64,000 nucleotides of DNA from Isoetes taiwanensis (Eukaryota > Streptophyta > Lycopodiopsida > Isoetales > Isoetaceae): NCBI GenBank assembly GCA_021234155.1, contig JAJEKV010000002.1, positions 27,151,299 through 27,215,298 of the forward strand, read 5' to 3'. The notes under the pieces were generated by a model that worked only from the letters and a program-made list of their open reading frames with translations, was not told the DNA's origin and made no database searches. The first letter of the stretch is position 1. The number at the start of each line of letters is the position of its first letter. A program made the position numbers and the translations under genes. This document shows positions 46,734 through 58,333 of the stretch, one piece after another.

Positions 46734-48985
46734 CCATCCCCCTCCTACGGCGGCGACAATTCCTCGGAGCTGGGGCCGGAGTACTCAAACTTGGCTTATC
46801 CGGGTAACGTCGGTGAAACTCCGCAATTTTATCAGGAGCATTACTCAGATTTTCGGCAGGCTCCCAGGTTCTATCACTTGGCGAGTAACCTTTCCAATCG
46901 ACAAAGTAATACAATCGTCGACGAAGAAAGTTGGAGTCCAGAATCTCTCGAACCTCGAACTCCTCATGATCATCAATTTCTACTGGTGGTGGCAGCGGAG
47001 GAATGCGATCTGGGAAAGTATTGACAGAGAAACGTGAAATACTGGATGAAGCCGAACAGCTGGAGGGAGCTCGAGTCAGAATGCCACATTGCTGATCTGG
47101 GCCATGATCCGGTAAGGATCAAGGCGACGATAGTCAAGCTTATTGCAGGGACGTGAGGTAGGGAGGTCCCTGAAGAAGCCAGACAAGGTCACCAACGTGA
47201 AACTTAGGAGCTTCCTGCCGATATAAATCAGCATAACGCCGATAGCGTTCCTGTGCTCGATGAAGATGATGTTGAAGATCCGATTGAAGAGCCTGGAGTT
47301 TCTCATGTCGAGACTCAGCACTAGGATTGACGGAGTCACTGCCAGCAACGCTAAGGGACCAACGAGGATGCTGACCAGAGTTTAGAAAGAATGGAGTCTG
47401 GCCAGTGGAAGCATGTACTGAGTTATTATAGGCAAACTCAGCTAGTGGAAGATAATCGACCCAATCATCCTGCTGATAACTGATAAAGCACCTTAAATAT
47501 TGCTCCAGAGTCTGATTAGTGCGCTCCGCCTGCCCATTACTTTCTGGATGATGACAAGATGTCAGTGAGCGGTCGATATGCAATAATTCCAAAAGTCACT
47601 TCCAAAAACCTACGACGAACTGTGGTCCACGATCGCTGACGATAGTATCGGGCAAGCCGTGAAGTCTGACTACTTCACGAAGAAGAAGATTTGTTGTTCC
47701 CTCACTAGTGATTGTGACGTTGCAGGGAATAAAATGAGCCATCTTAGAGAAACGATCAACGACAAGCATGATGGCATCATAACCCCGAGAGATTGGCAAC
47801 TCTGGGATAAAGTCTATAGAAATGCTCTTCCAAGGTCCATCTGGTACCAGCAGTGGCTGAAGAAGGCCATGAGGAAGATGCCGTGGAATCTTGGCTCGAC
47901 AGCAGATGTCATAGGGTCGAATAAAAACTTCGACAGAGCGACGAAGCCCAGGCCACCAATACTCTCGACTAATAAGTTCAAGGGTCTTGGCTACTCCAAA
48001 GTGTCCGGCCATAGGTGAATCATGGCAAGCCTGGAGAACCCGAAGCCTAGAAGCACCATCTGGCACATACAGAAGCCCATCATAGGGAGTCCATCTCGAA
48101 CCTCAAAACGATCATAGTCTGATCGCATCTGCTGAGAAGATGATGCAGAGCCAATGTGTGAGAATACATCTTGAGCCAATGGATCGGAAGGCAGAGATGC
48201 TCGAACAGACTCCAACAAGGCCGTATCATGAGGCCTCTCGAACAAAGTGAGGGCCATAAGCTGAAACCGATCAGGCCCTAGAATAACCTGTGATTGCTGG
48301 TCAAATCCAGGATCACCTAGCTTGGGCTCAAGATAGGAGCGTCGAGACAAGGCATCAGGCTTCCCTTGGAGGGATCCAGGACGGTACTTGATCACGAAAT
48401 CAATCCGAGATAATACTTGAGTATGCCACCGGGCCTGGCGACGGTTGAGCACTCGAGCAGACTGAAATACTCTAGATTTTGATGATCTGTGTAGACTATG
48501 ACCTTATAAGGGGATCCTTCTAGGAAACGTATCCACTCCTCGAAAGAATCCACTATCGCCAACAACTCCTTGTCATAAATGGGATAGTTGATTTCAGCAG
48601 CCTGAAACTTCCGTGAGTGATAAGCGATTGGATGCAATTCATGGTCATCCCCCTCCTGTGACAGGATTCCACCAAGTGCAAAATCAGAAGCATCTGCTTC
48701 GACAACGTATGGGCGCAAAGGATCTGCATGAGCAGGAACTGGCGCCGTGGTGAAAGCATGCTTCAGGGTAACGAAAGCAGATTCCGCTTCCACAGTCCAT
48801 TCAAATGGCATGTCCTTAACCGTGAAGTGTGTCAAAGGAAGGGCAATCTCTGAATAATCCCGAATGAAACCCCGATAGAAATTGCCAAACCCAAGAAAAT
48901 ACTGAACATCTCGAACGGATGAAGGTGTTTGCCACTCCATAACAGTGCTGACCTTTTCGGAGTCCATAAAGCACTGTTTCATTAT
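46734..48985 (-). mobile_element. Ty3/gypsy chromovirus pol (RT end, RNase H, integrase, chromodomain)
   Basis: From 48982 downwards: RT C-terminus VQYFLGFGNFYRGFI, RNase H VEADASDFALGGILSQ, HPIAYHSRKFQ, NYPIYDKELLAIVDSFEEW and VIVYTDHQNLEYF; then NRRQARWHTQVL and YRPGSLQGKPDALSRR. The integrase has ACHDSPMAGHFGVAKTLELI, the core SIDFIPELP...MLVVDRFSKMAHFIP, IVSDRGPQF and HPESNGQAERTNQTLEQYLR. The chromodomain YYFVDWKGYSPSDRTWEPAE lies at 46914. Frameshifts occur near 48460, 48050 and 47590. The N-terminal RT, protease and gag are missing. The wording resembles Tcn1-type chromoviruses of fungi and non-seed plants more than ordinary seed-plant clades. Confidence 0.9.
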
Positions 48986-49539
48986 ATATGAACTTTCCCT
49001 GAGTCCATACGCCTCCGAAATTGACGCAAATTTCTGGAATATTATTGTTTTTTTTAATAGAATAATGCAAATTTTTGGGAAACGTGCAGGTAGGTGAGAT
49101 GGCAGGTGTTGTTTCTATTAAGCCAAGGAAGACACAGCAAACTCGGTGTCGCGGAAAAGCGCCTTCTGTATAAGAGGTATTGCTAGTCAAGCTTTGTTTT
49201 GCAAATCTGTGCAGTAGGAGCAGGTCTCCCATTCAGTAGTATAATGGCATTATTGCTATTTTCCTGCACATATCCAGTTAAATGTTAGTATTGTAATAGG
49301 TTATCGAGAGGGACATACAAGTGTGAAATTGGGCGACCGCCTTATTTAAGTCTAGCTTCACGTCCGATGACATTCAAGAATGTCAGATTTAATGTTGCGG
49401 AAGTGTTGCCTAAAGGGGCATGATGCAAAAAGAAATTCAATTAACTAAGATAGATAGATAAATTTTTTTAAGAAAAAATGCATTGCCTAACTAAAGAATT
49501 AAAATTAAGTTCGAAAAATCAATTTCACAATTAAAGCTA
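48986..49539. other. No gene seen
   Basis: Unassigned DNA 5' of the truncated gypsy pol. One GGGCG palindrome (family G) lies at 49326-49347. Confidence 0.4.
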
Positions 49540-49715
49540 ACGTAACCTAACCCTAACTGCTAACCCTAACAGTTTCGAGCTAACCTAACGTAACCTAACC
49601 CTAACTGCTAACCCTAACAGCTTCGAGCTATGGCGGCGACATTATCGGGTATGGTATGGCAGCATAGGCATCGGGTATGGCAGCACAGGCATCGAGTATG
49701 GGAGCACAGGCATCG
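49540..49715 (+). repeat. CCCTAA-like and 24-bp tandem repeats
   Basis: A duplicated block with CTAACGTAACCTAACCCTAA and TGCTAACCCTAACAG (about 49538-49630) is telomere-like but irregular. It is followed by three units of about 24 bases of the type GGTATGGCAGCACAGGCATC (about 49645-49712). Confidence 0.7.
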
Positions 49716-49864
49716 GCCAAGCTTAGGTACTGCGTTTCAGGTATATTAGAAACGAAGAAGCTCATGGAAGAAGCTCGTGGAAGAAGAAGCTATTCAGAAG
49801 AAGAAGCTTGTGGAACTGAGTGTTTTTATTTAGTATAGAGTTATTCATGTGTTGGAGCTTGGTG

Positions 49865-50260
49865 CCATGACCGGATTGAAACCATCCCCGATGAACAGGG
49901 CAGCAGAATCACTCCTTCATTTGTACAGGCACGACGTTTCATCTGAGATGCAGCCGAGATTGAGGCTGCCATGAATCTTGCTAGTATTCCTTTCTTTGCT
50001 GCAAAGCGATTAATTGGAAAGACTGTTTTCTATTGTGCAGTATATTGAAGCTATGGCCCTTCAAAGTAGTTCCTGGACCTGTAGATGCATCCATGATCGT
50101 TGTGAATTATAAGGATAAGGGGAAGCAAATTTCTTCATAAGGATTCGGTTCAAATGGTGCTTGTTTTGAGGTATGTCTACTTCTAAGGATGTAAGAAAAT
50201 GGTGCTTGTTTTGAGGTATGTCTACTTCTAAGGATGTAAGAAAATATTAAGTTTAACAGG
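49865..50260 (+). pseudogene. HSP70/BiP N-terminal pseudogene
   Basis: In shifting frames the plus strand gives [18 protein letters not shown] (about 49879), DAAEIEAAMN followed by AKRLIGKT (about 49945-50025), then VVPGPVDASMIVVNYKDKGK (about 50065). These correspond in order to NDQGNRTTPS, GDAAK-Q-A-N, AKRLIGR and KVV-GP-D-PMI-V-YK of the HSP70 nucleotide-binding domain. A stop after the first segment, frame changes and loss of the rest mark a pseudogene. A 48-bp unit (ATGGTGCTTGTTTTGAGG...) is duplicated at 50155-50250. Confidence 0.7.
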
Positions 50261-50385
50261 TTCTGTGCATCAGGAATTGCTTCAAAGAGCATATCCGGCA
50301 GGCAAATTGATGTGAAGCCAAATGGAAAATGTGGTTCCAGAAATCAATCATGCACAAGGATTTGGGCACAAGGAATTGGAATGGC

Positions 50386-50665
50386 CTGCAAATTGGGCGG
50401 CCGCCAGATTTCCTGCCAGACAAGACTCAGTTATAGACTACTCTTACTAGACAAGACAAGAGGTAAAAAAAAATGATGGTCCTGCAAATTGGGCGGTCGC
50501 CTGATTTCTTGCCAGACAGGTTATCAGAAATATGCAAAAAAGTAAGGTTTTAGTTGTTTGGGGCCTTTAAACTGGGCGGTCGCCCTAGTTGAGTTACCCG
50601 ACTTCACAAGATAGACAAGACCAGACCTTTGTTAGGGGCCTTGAAATTGGGCGGTCGCCCAATTT
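50386..50665. repeat. Four GGGCG palindromes (family G) in a degenerate array
   Basis: Near-palindromes AATTGGGCG-N2-CGCC(C) with variable right arms lie at about 50390, 50486, 50569 and 50643. The last has both arms complete (AATTGGGCG/CGCCCAATT). Spacing is 75-95 bases, and the intervening words TGCCAGACA and AGACAAGA recur, so the array is a degraded tandem repeat. Confidence 0.75.
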
Positions 50666-52059
50666 CAGGTACAAGCTGTTCACTTCAAATATAAGCTGAA
50701 CAATATAAGCTGAACAATATGTACATTACAATATATAAAGTTTATTCATATGTTTGTATATAATACGCCAGATATTGCTTCAGATGACTTCGAAGCACAC
50801 TTCAATCATTCATTGAACATATTCCAACCATTTCTTTAATTTATCGTTTCTAATGTCTATCAAATGTTATAGTGAAGCTCATGCTTCAATCATTTCTTTT
50901 TATTTGATTATTATTAATATTACTTATGTGTATCAAATCTTTTACCTAACATGGTATCCTCCTCACACTTTTAATGGCTTATGCACACAATACCATCCTT
51001 TTAACGTTCAATGCATGCCAAAATACAAGGGAGATGTGGACATCTATACAAAAAGTATAAAAAACAATAGATAAAGAAGGTGCGCCTACCTTTAGCAGTC
51101 TTGAACAAGCAAAAATCCTTCAAATGTCTTCTAGATGGTGGGCGCCCTGGTGGAGGAGGACCACAGAATGGAGGAAGAAAAGACGATCTTGCACCTTTCA
51201 AATGAGATCTTAATATGAGCAAAAATAAGTCCAAAAAGACTGCATGCATGATGGACACGTGGAACATAGTAAAAAGTATAGGGTATATTTGGTAGGCCCA
51301 TAATGCGTCACAACAAAAACCCGCCTTTTCATGAGCATTTCAAATTTCAAATTAAAGTGGCCACGTCGACCTCTCACGTGGTAGTCAAAATTCAAATTCA
51401 AATTCAAATTTCCCCCCTCAACTCAATATTGCCTCCAGGCATCTCGCCATCTGTAATTGCAGCCTTCAACTAGGCGCTTGTGGATAGCTCTCAACTAGGC
51501 GCTTGTGGACAACTCTCAACTAGGCGCTTTGCCTCCACAATGTAAGTTTTCGTGTTTTTATTAGCATGTAGCATGCGCTAGTGTAATCCGCTAGTACTTC
51601 CATGTTTTGCTGCCATTTTCTTGCAATTTTAGAGTATTTGTTAAGTAACTCTAATGTATCATTGAGCATTCTGGCTAATGAAAATCTAAGTACCCATGTT
51701 TCTGTAAGCTTATTACAGCCTGCAATGACACAATGATCATGAGGTGATGAGTCCATCTGTAGGCTTGAAGATGAGGTAAGAGTTTTTGTTGTTTGAAATC
51801 ACATAGCTAGTTGTGGTAGAGTTTGTATTAGACATGTGTAGATATTGTTGTTGTCAGATGGTGCTTGGAAGTGAACATATATGGCTCAGCACGCGCCCAA
51901 CTTGGTGGTATTAGAGATTGCTAGGCAAGTTGTTTGGGGGTCCAATTTGGAGTTTGTGCCCTAAAACAGAGTGGACGACCAATATGGAGAGTCTTAAATG
52001 GGCGAACGCCCAATTTCATGCGTTTACAAAAAACCACTTTTATTGAGACATTACAAAAA
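50666..52059. other. No gene recognised; small repeats
   Basis: A three-unit, 25-bp tandem repeat (TCAACTAGGCGCTTGTGGA...) lies at 51466-51540. One further GGGCG palindrome is at 51995-52016. ORF-sized stretches show no domain. Confidence 0.45.
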
Positions 52060-52091
52060 CCACTGGAAGTGAGGCAAAAACTAAAGATAAA

Positions 52092-52125
52092 CTAGTAACG
52101 GTGCCCAGCGTTGCTGGGCATAAGT
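52092..52125 (-). mobile_element. Helitron-like 3' terminus (also at 55289)
   Basis: The minus strand reads hairpin GCCCAGC-AAC-GCTGGGC, then about 7 bases, then CTAG followed by T. This matches the hairpin plus CTRR-T end of Helitrons and the related end at 18667. Because the body would extend to higher coordinates, the UGT fragment in the duplicated unit may be captured Helitron cargo; the 5' end was not found. Confidence 0.6.
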
Positions 52126-53909
52126 TGGATATTTGTAAACGTCTTGACTGCAATCATTTATTATAACAAAAATATCCAAAGATAGAAAATTGCTCCCTTC
52201 GGTGGGCATTCCCTGAGATTGTAGACAAATAGTTAAGACATAATATTTGGACATTCTGGGATTATATAGGGGTTTTGGTTGAAGTAATGCACCTATACAT
52301 TTTCATCCTTTGTCATATGTTTTGCTATGCCATTGTAAAAGCCTGGAGCAATTCATAACAATCAAATGAGCACAAAACACTGCATAAGAATCCCATTCAA
52401 AGTTATATGCAAGTGAATATGCAATATAGATGGTATCAGTTTTGATTTCATTCTAGGCATGTAAATCAAGTTCTAATATAGATGATATCAGTTTTGATTT
52501 CATTATAGGCATGTAAATCAATTTCTAATTTTATTCATTAAAGTTCTAATTTTATTCATTAGGAGACTCTGCATCATGCATCAGGTGGGATTATTCACAC
52601 GAAAAAATTGACGCCATTTGCCAATCCATAACATCAAGTCTACATGAGGTGGGATTATTGCATGATAAAATTGACGCCATTTGCCAATCCATAACATCAA
52701 GTTTCAAAATATCATACGCTTAAAAGGGAGTCCTACAAATAGCAACTTTTAGAGGCCTAAGGTATAATGCACCTAAAAATAAACAATTAAATTTTTTTAA
52801 AGAGACATTCATGTACTTGAGATTATCCAATTAGTTATGTTTATTAAAGATGGATGTTAATCTAAACAAAAAAAAGCAAAAAGCATAAGATATAATCCTT
52901 ATCATAAAGCTACAAAAGAATGCAAGAGATCAGGCAAAGAACTTAACAACAATGGATATATTAGCATAAATTTAGTGATCACATTTATAGATTGCAATAG
53001 CTTGAATATTGCACTAAGCCAGCACTCTAGTTACTTATAAGTTGGATAAACATGATATGCCAGCACATGCCCATGAACATTTAGACAGATGAGGTTCGTG
53101 GATAAACCGATAAGCCATCACACGAATGACATGTGTTTTAAATAGGACAACATCCATGCCAACCATGTAAAGACAAGGCTTTTCGGATATTCATATCATG
53201 TTTTTTTTTTGGCAATTGCCAATGGTTTGGCCACATGTAAAAAAAAAAAAAAAAAAAAACAATATCTAAAGGCATGCGAGCTCGATAGCTTAACTTTAGG
53301 GTTTATTACGATCAACGTTAGGGTAAAGGATTTGTTTGGTCTGGCCGGAAGGCATGGAAGGCATCTGGACATCCTCGATTTGCGATGATACAAATCGGTC
53401 GAGTTATTGTTTTGCAAGGAACTTTTCCCAAAAAGGGCGATATAAGCAAGATTTCGACTTTTCGACCCGCGGTTCAAGATCGAGTTCAGTTTTGTTTCTA
53501 GCATTAATTCTAATTCGAAAAAGCTCTCAAACATTAGTTCTTGGGCGAGATTGAGAGCTCTATTCTATTATCCTTTTGAGCGGGAATCCACATCACGTTG
53601 TAGGAGTTTGTTGCTGGTCGATTTCTTTGCTTTGGACACATGCCTTAGATTTTGTTCTGACCCCGCGAAACAAAAGGCAATTTAAATGGAATTTTAGGGT
53701 TCTTGGGCGATTGAAGAAACCCTTGTGAGCAATTTTTGAAGAAAACTTCTTTGTGAGCAATCCTACTAAAAGGCGCTTCCGGTTGTTATCGGTTACATCC
53801 TATTATTTCTTTGAAGCAATCCCTTGCTATGTATGTTATAATGTAACCAAATTCCCATAAGTATCCTCTCCTATCATTCATCCCCTCATTACTTTTGTTG
53901 ACATTTCAG

Positions 53910-54475
53910 ATGGCAAATTCTGATTCAGTAGAGTCGGTTGCAGAAGCTGAACATACATGGCAGAAGAATTCCAATTCTATAGAGCCAGTTCAGAAGTCGT
54001 AGATGTAGCATTCCGTCTAAGATACACTAATCATGTTCTAAGATTAAGCTACTTTCGTATTCATGGCCAAATGTTTATCCTAGATGTTGCACTGTCCATT
54101 CTGCGGCTTTCTTTACATATGTCGAGGACCTTTTCTTGTTACAGGTATTATATTATAGGTTGATAAATAATTTCTTTTCTTGTTTGCATTGGAAGTTAGC
54201 CCAATAACAATAATGAAATTAGTTATTACTGTATGCACCGTGATCAACGGAAAAATCATCAAGGATGAGATTATTAACTTTATTCCTAGCATGGCCTTGA
54301 AGCCCTCTGGACTTGCTGCCTTATTCTTCACGCAATCAAAAAACTAGCGATGATCAATAAGGGATATGAAAAATTATTCAGACAAAATATGTTCTATCAA
54401 GTAATTTTGAAGAGCTTGAACTTGAACCAAGAAAAAAAAGGGGCAATGAGAGATATTCTAATGCGAGTTCAAGTT
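53910..54475 (+). pseudogene. UDP-glycosyltransferase pseudogene, upstream copy
   Basis: Duplicate of the UGT fragment at 57053. It begins with the ATGGCAAATTCTGATTC segment. The region equivalent to the SMALKPTDLPVLFFTQSKK exon is here more degraded by shifts at CAG/CTG-like positions. It ends at the LINE insertion site (AATGCGAGTTCAAG). It lacks the PSPG box, which remains only downstream of the other copy. Confidence 0.65.
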
Positions 54476-54788
54476 TTTTTTTGAAGAATCGACAAACTTT
54501 ATTAAAACACCAAGCCAAAAGCGGATACAAATGCAGGCGCGAGGAATAAAATTTCGAGGGATAATCATGATCCACTAAATAGAACCATTAGCCTATGCAT
54601 AAGACAACACACTCAAATAGGACTCAAATATCAACTGTCGCTTGGCAGGAGCAAGTGAAGAACAATGGTAGGCCGTAGCGATCCTAGCTTGTGCATCCTG
54701 GAGGACTACTGCAGGAGGAATATCCAAACCCTGAAAGATACACAATCTTAAGGCTTCCGGATGGACCCACGGCAACCATCCCGATGTT
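54476..54788 (-). mobile_element. L1 LINE 3' end, upstream duplicate
   Basis: Minus-strand ARIATAYHCSSLAPAKRQLI and the terminal poly-A match the LINE at 57613-59650. It is cut by the LTR fragment at 54789. Confidence 0.75.
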
Positions 54789-55256
54789 TGTGGCGTTCCA
54801 TCACGATATACGGTCCCGGGGCGGTATCTTTGTCTTGCCCAAACGCAGCGTTACCGCCACCCGATTGGCGTGTAATGCGCGGCGTGTAGCTTGGCGGGGT
54901 AGCCCCTAGGGGGCAACTTGCAAGGAGTGTGCATTTATTAATGTGCACATTTAACCATGTGCACATTTATCTAGGTGCACATTTTCCCATGTGGACACTT
55001 TATGCCAAGTGGGCCATACCCAAGTGTGTAATTAATGTGCACATTTATCAATGTGCACATTTATTAAAGTGCACACCTTTCCATGTGGGCACATTTTGCC
55101 ACCTAGCCATTAAAGGCAAGTGGGCCCATTCCCAATTATCCCACATGCCTAAAGGGGATAATTGGAAACCCTAGCCAACCCCTTGTCTATTTAAGAAGGG
55201 AAACCCTAACTTGCCCATTTTTCGTTTCTAGGGTTTTAGAGCTCTGTTTTGGCTGC
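54789..55256 (+). repeat. Truncated LTR of family A
   Basis: The first 470 bases of the LTR (start TGTGGCGTTCC), ending abruptly at the tandem-duplication junction. It includes alternating GTGCACATTTA words that also occur at 58070-58180. Confidence 0.8.
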
Positions 55257-58200
55257 CCACTGGAAGTGAGGCAAAAACTAAAGATAAACTAGTAACGGTG
55301 CCCAGCGTTGCTGGGCATAAGTTGGATATTTGTAAACGTCTTGACTGCAATCACTTTATTATAACAAAAATATCCAAAGATAGAAAATTGCTCCCTTCGG
55401 TGGGCATTCCCTGAGATTGTAGACAAATAGTTAAGACATAATATTTGGACATTCTGGGATTATATAGGGGTTTTGGTTGAAGTAATGCACCTATACATTT
55501 TCATCCTTTGTCATATGTTTTGCTATGCCATTGTAAAAGCCTGGAGCAATTCATAACAATCAAATGAGCACAAAACACTGCATAAGAATCCCATTCAAAG
55601 TTATATGCAAGTGAATATGCAATATAGATGGTATCAGTTTTGATTTCATTCTAGGCATGTAAATCAAGTTCTAATATAGATGATATCAGTTTTGATTTCA
55701 TTATAGGCATGTAAATCAATTTCTAATTTTATTCATTAAAGTTCTAATTTTATTCATTAGGAGACTCTGCATCATGCATCAGGTGGGATTATTCACACGA
55801 AAAAATTGACGCCATTTGCCAATCCATAACATCAAGTTTCAAAATATCATACGCTTAAAAGGGAGTCCTACAAATAGCAACTTTTAGAGGCCTAAGGTAT
55901 AATGCACCTAAAAATAAACAATTAAATTTTTTTAAAGAGACATTCATGTACTTGAGATTATCCAATTAGTTATGTTTATTAAAGATGGATGTTAATCTAA
56001 ACAAAAAAAGCAAAAAGCATAAGATATAATCCTTATCATAAAGCTACAAAAGAATGCAAGAGATCAGGCAAAGAACTTAACAACAATGGATATATTAGCA
56101 TAAATTTAGTGATCACATTTATAGATTGCAATACCTTGAATATTGCACTAAGCCAGCACTCTAGTTACTTATAAGTTGGATAAACATGATATGCCAGCAC
56201 ATGCCCATGAACATTTAGACAGATGAGGTTCGTGGATAAACCGATAAGCCATCACACGAATGACATGTGTTTTAAATAGGACAACATCCATGCCAACCAT
56301 GTAAAGACAGGCTTTTCAGATATTCATATCATGTTTTTTTTCGTGGCAATTGCCAATGGTTTGGCCACATGTAAAAAAAAAAAAAAAAAAAAAAAAGAAA
56401 CAATATCTAAAGGCATGCAGAGCTCGATAGCTTAACTTTAGGGTTTATTACAGTCAACGTTAGGGTAAAGGATTTGTTTGGTCGGTCGGAAGGCATGGAA
56501 GGCATCTGGACATCCTCGATTTGCAGTGATACAAATCGGTCAGAGTTATTGTTTTGCAAGGAACTTTTCCTGCAAAGGAGCAGAGTAAGCAAGATTTCGA
56601 CTTTCGGCCACGGTTCAAGATGCGAGTTCCAGATTTTGTTTCTAGCATTAATTCTAATTCGAAAAAGCTCTCAAACATTAGTTCTTGGGCGAGATTGAGA
56701 GCTCTATTCTATTATCCTTTTGAGCGGGAATCCACATCACGTTGTAGGAGTTTGTTGCTGGTCGATTTCTTTGCTGGACACATGCCTTAGATTTTGTTAC
56801 AGCCCGACAGAAACAAAAGGCAATTTCGTGGAATTTTAGGGTTCTTGGGCGATTGAAGAAACCCTGCTGTGAGCAATTTTTGAAGAAAACTTGCTGTGAG
56901 CAATCCTACTAAAGCTGCTTCACAGGTTATCAGTTCTGTCCTATTATTTCTTTGAAGCAATCCCTTGCTATGTATGTTATAATGTAACCAAATTCCTGCA
57001 AGTATCCTCTCCTATCATTCATCCCCTCATTACTTTTGTTGACATTTCAGATGGCAAATTCTGATTCTGTAGAGTCGGTTGCAGAAGCTGAACATACATG
57101 GCAGAAGAATTCCAATTCTATAGAGCCAGTTCAGAAGTCGTAGATGTAGCATTCCGTCTAAGATACACTATTCATGGTCTAAGATTCACTACTCGTATTC
57201 ATGGCCAAATGTTTATCCTAGATGCCGCCTGTCCATTCTGCAGCTTTCTTTACATATGTCGAGGACCTTTTCTTGTTACAGGTATTATATTATAGGTTGA
57301 TAAATAATTTCTTTTCTTGTTTGCATTGGAAGTTAGCCCAATAACAATAATGAAATTAGTTATTACTGTATGCAGGATCAACAGGAAAAATCATCACGGA
57401 TGAGATTATTAACTTTATTCCTAGCATGGCCTTGAAGCCTACAGACTTGCCTGTCTTATTCTTCACGCAATCAAAAAAACTAGCAGTGATCAATAAGGGA
57501 TATGAAAAATTATTCCGACAAAAATATGTTCTATCAAGTAATTTTGAAGAGCTTGAACTTGAACCAGTAAAAACAAGGGCAATGAGAGATATTCTAATGC
57601 AGAGTTCAAGTTTTTGTTTTTTTTAAAGAACGACAAACTTTATTAAAACACCAAGCCAAAAGCCAGATACAAATGCAGAGGCAGGAATAAAATTTCAGAG
57701 GATAATCATGATCCACTAAATAGAACCATTAGCCTATGCATAAGACAACACACTCAAATAGGACTCAAATATCAACTGTCGCTTGGCAGGAGCAAGTGAA
57801 GAACAATGGTAGGCCGTAGCGATCCTAGCTTGTGCATCCTGGAGGACTTGGGGAGGAATATCCAAACCACGAAAAGATACACAATCTTCTGCTTCCGGAT
57901 GGACCACGGCAACCATCCCGATCTTTGTGACGTTCCATCACGATATCGGTCCCGGGCGTATCTTTGTCTTGCCAAATCGCCGCATTACCGCCACCCGATT
58001 GACGTATAATGCGCGCGGCGTGTAGCCAGGCGGGTAGCCCCTAGGGGGCAACTTGCAAGAAGTGTGCATTTATTAATGTGCACATTTAACCATGTGCAAA
58101 GTGGGCCAAACCCAAGTGTGTAATTAATGTGCACATTTACCAATGTGCACATTTATTAAAGTGCACACCTTTCCATGTGGGCACATTTTGCCACCTAGCC

Positions 58201-58333
58201 ATTAAAGGCAAGTGGGCCCATTCCCAATTATCCCACATGCCTAAAGGGGATAATTGGAAACCCTAGCCAACCCCTTGTCTATTTAAGAAGGGAAACCCTA
58301 ACTTGCCCATTTTAGAGCTCTGTTTTGGCTGCC
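55257..58333 (+). repeat. Tandem segmental duplication, downstream copy
   Basis: Direct copy of 52060-55256. Its LTR continues to the natural LTR end at 59532, so this copy holds the original context and the upstream copy was cut at the duplication breakpoint. The first kilobase is nearly identical between copies. From about 53177/56315 onwards differences concentrate at CAG and CTG trinucleotides. Confidence 0.92.

Larger units (their letters stand above)
52060..55256 (+). repeat. Tandem segmental duplication, upstream copy
   Basis: About 3.2 kb repeated directly at 55257-58333. Order within the unit: Helitron-like end (52092), AT-rich DNA with a 51-bp tandem pair, poly-A tract (about 53240), UGT pseudogene, LINE 3' end, and the first 470 bases of LTR family A. 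This copy carries an extra internal duplication of about 66 bases (about 52584-52700) not present in the other. The junction at 55256 falls inside the LTR. Confidence 0.92.

Noticed and set aside
49540-49630. CCCTAA-containing block as an interstitial telomere
   Set aside because: Units are irregular (CTAACGTAACCTAACCC, TGCTAACCC) and few; better described as a small local duplication.
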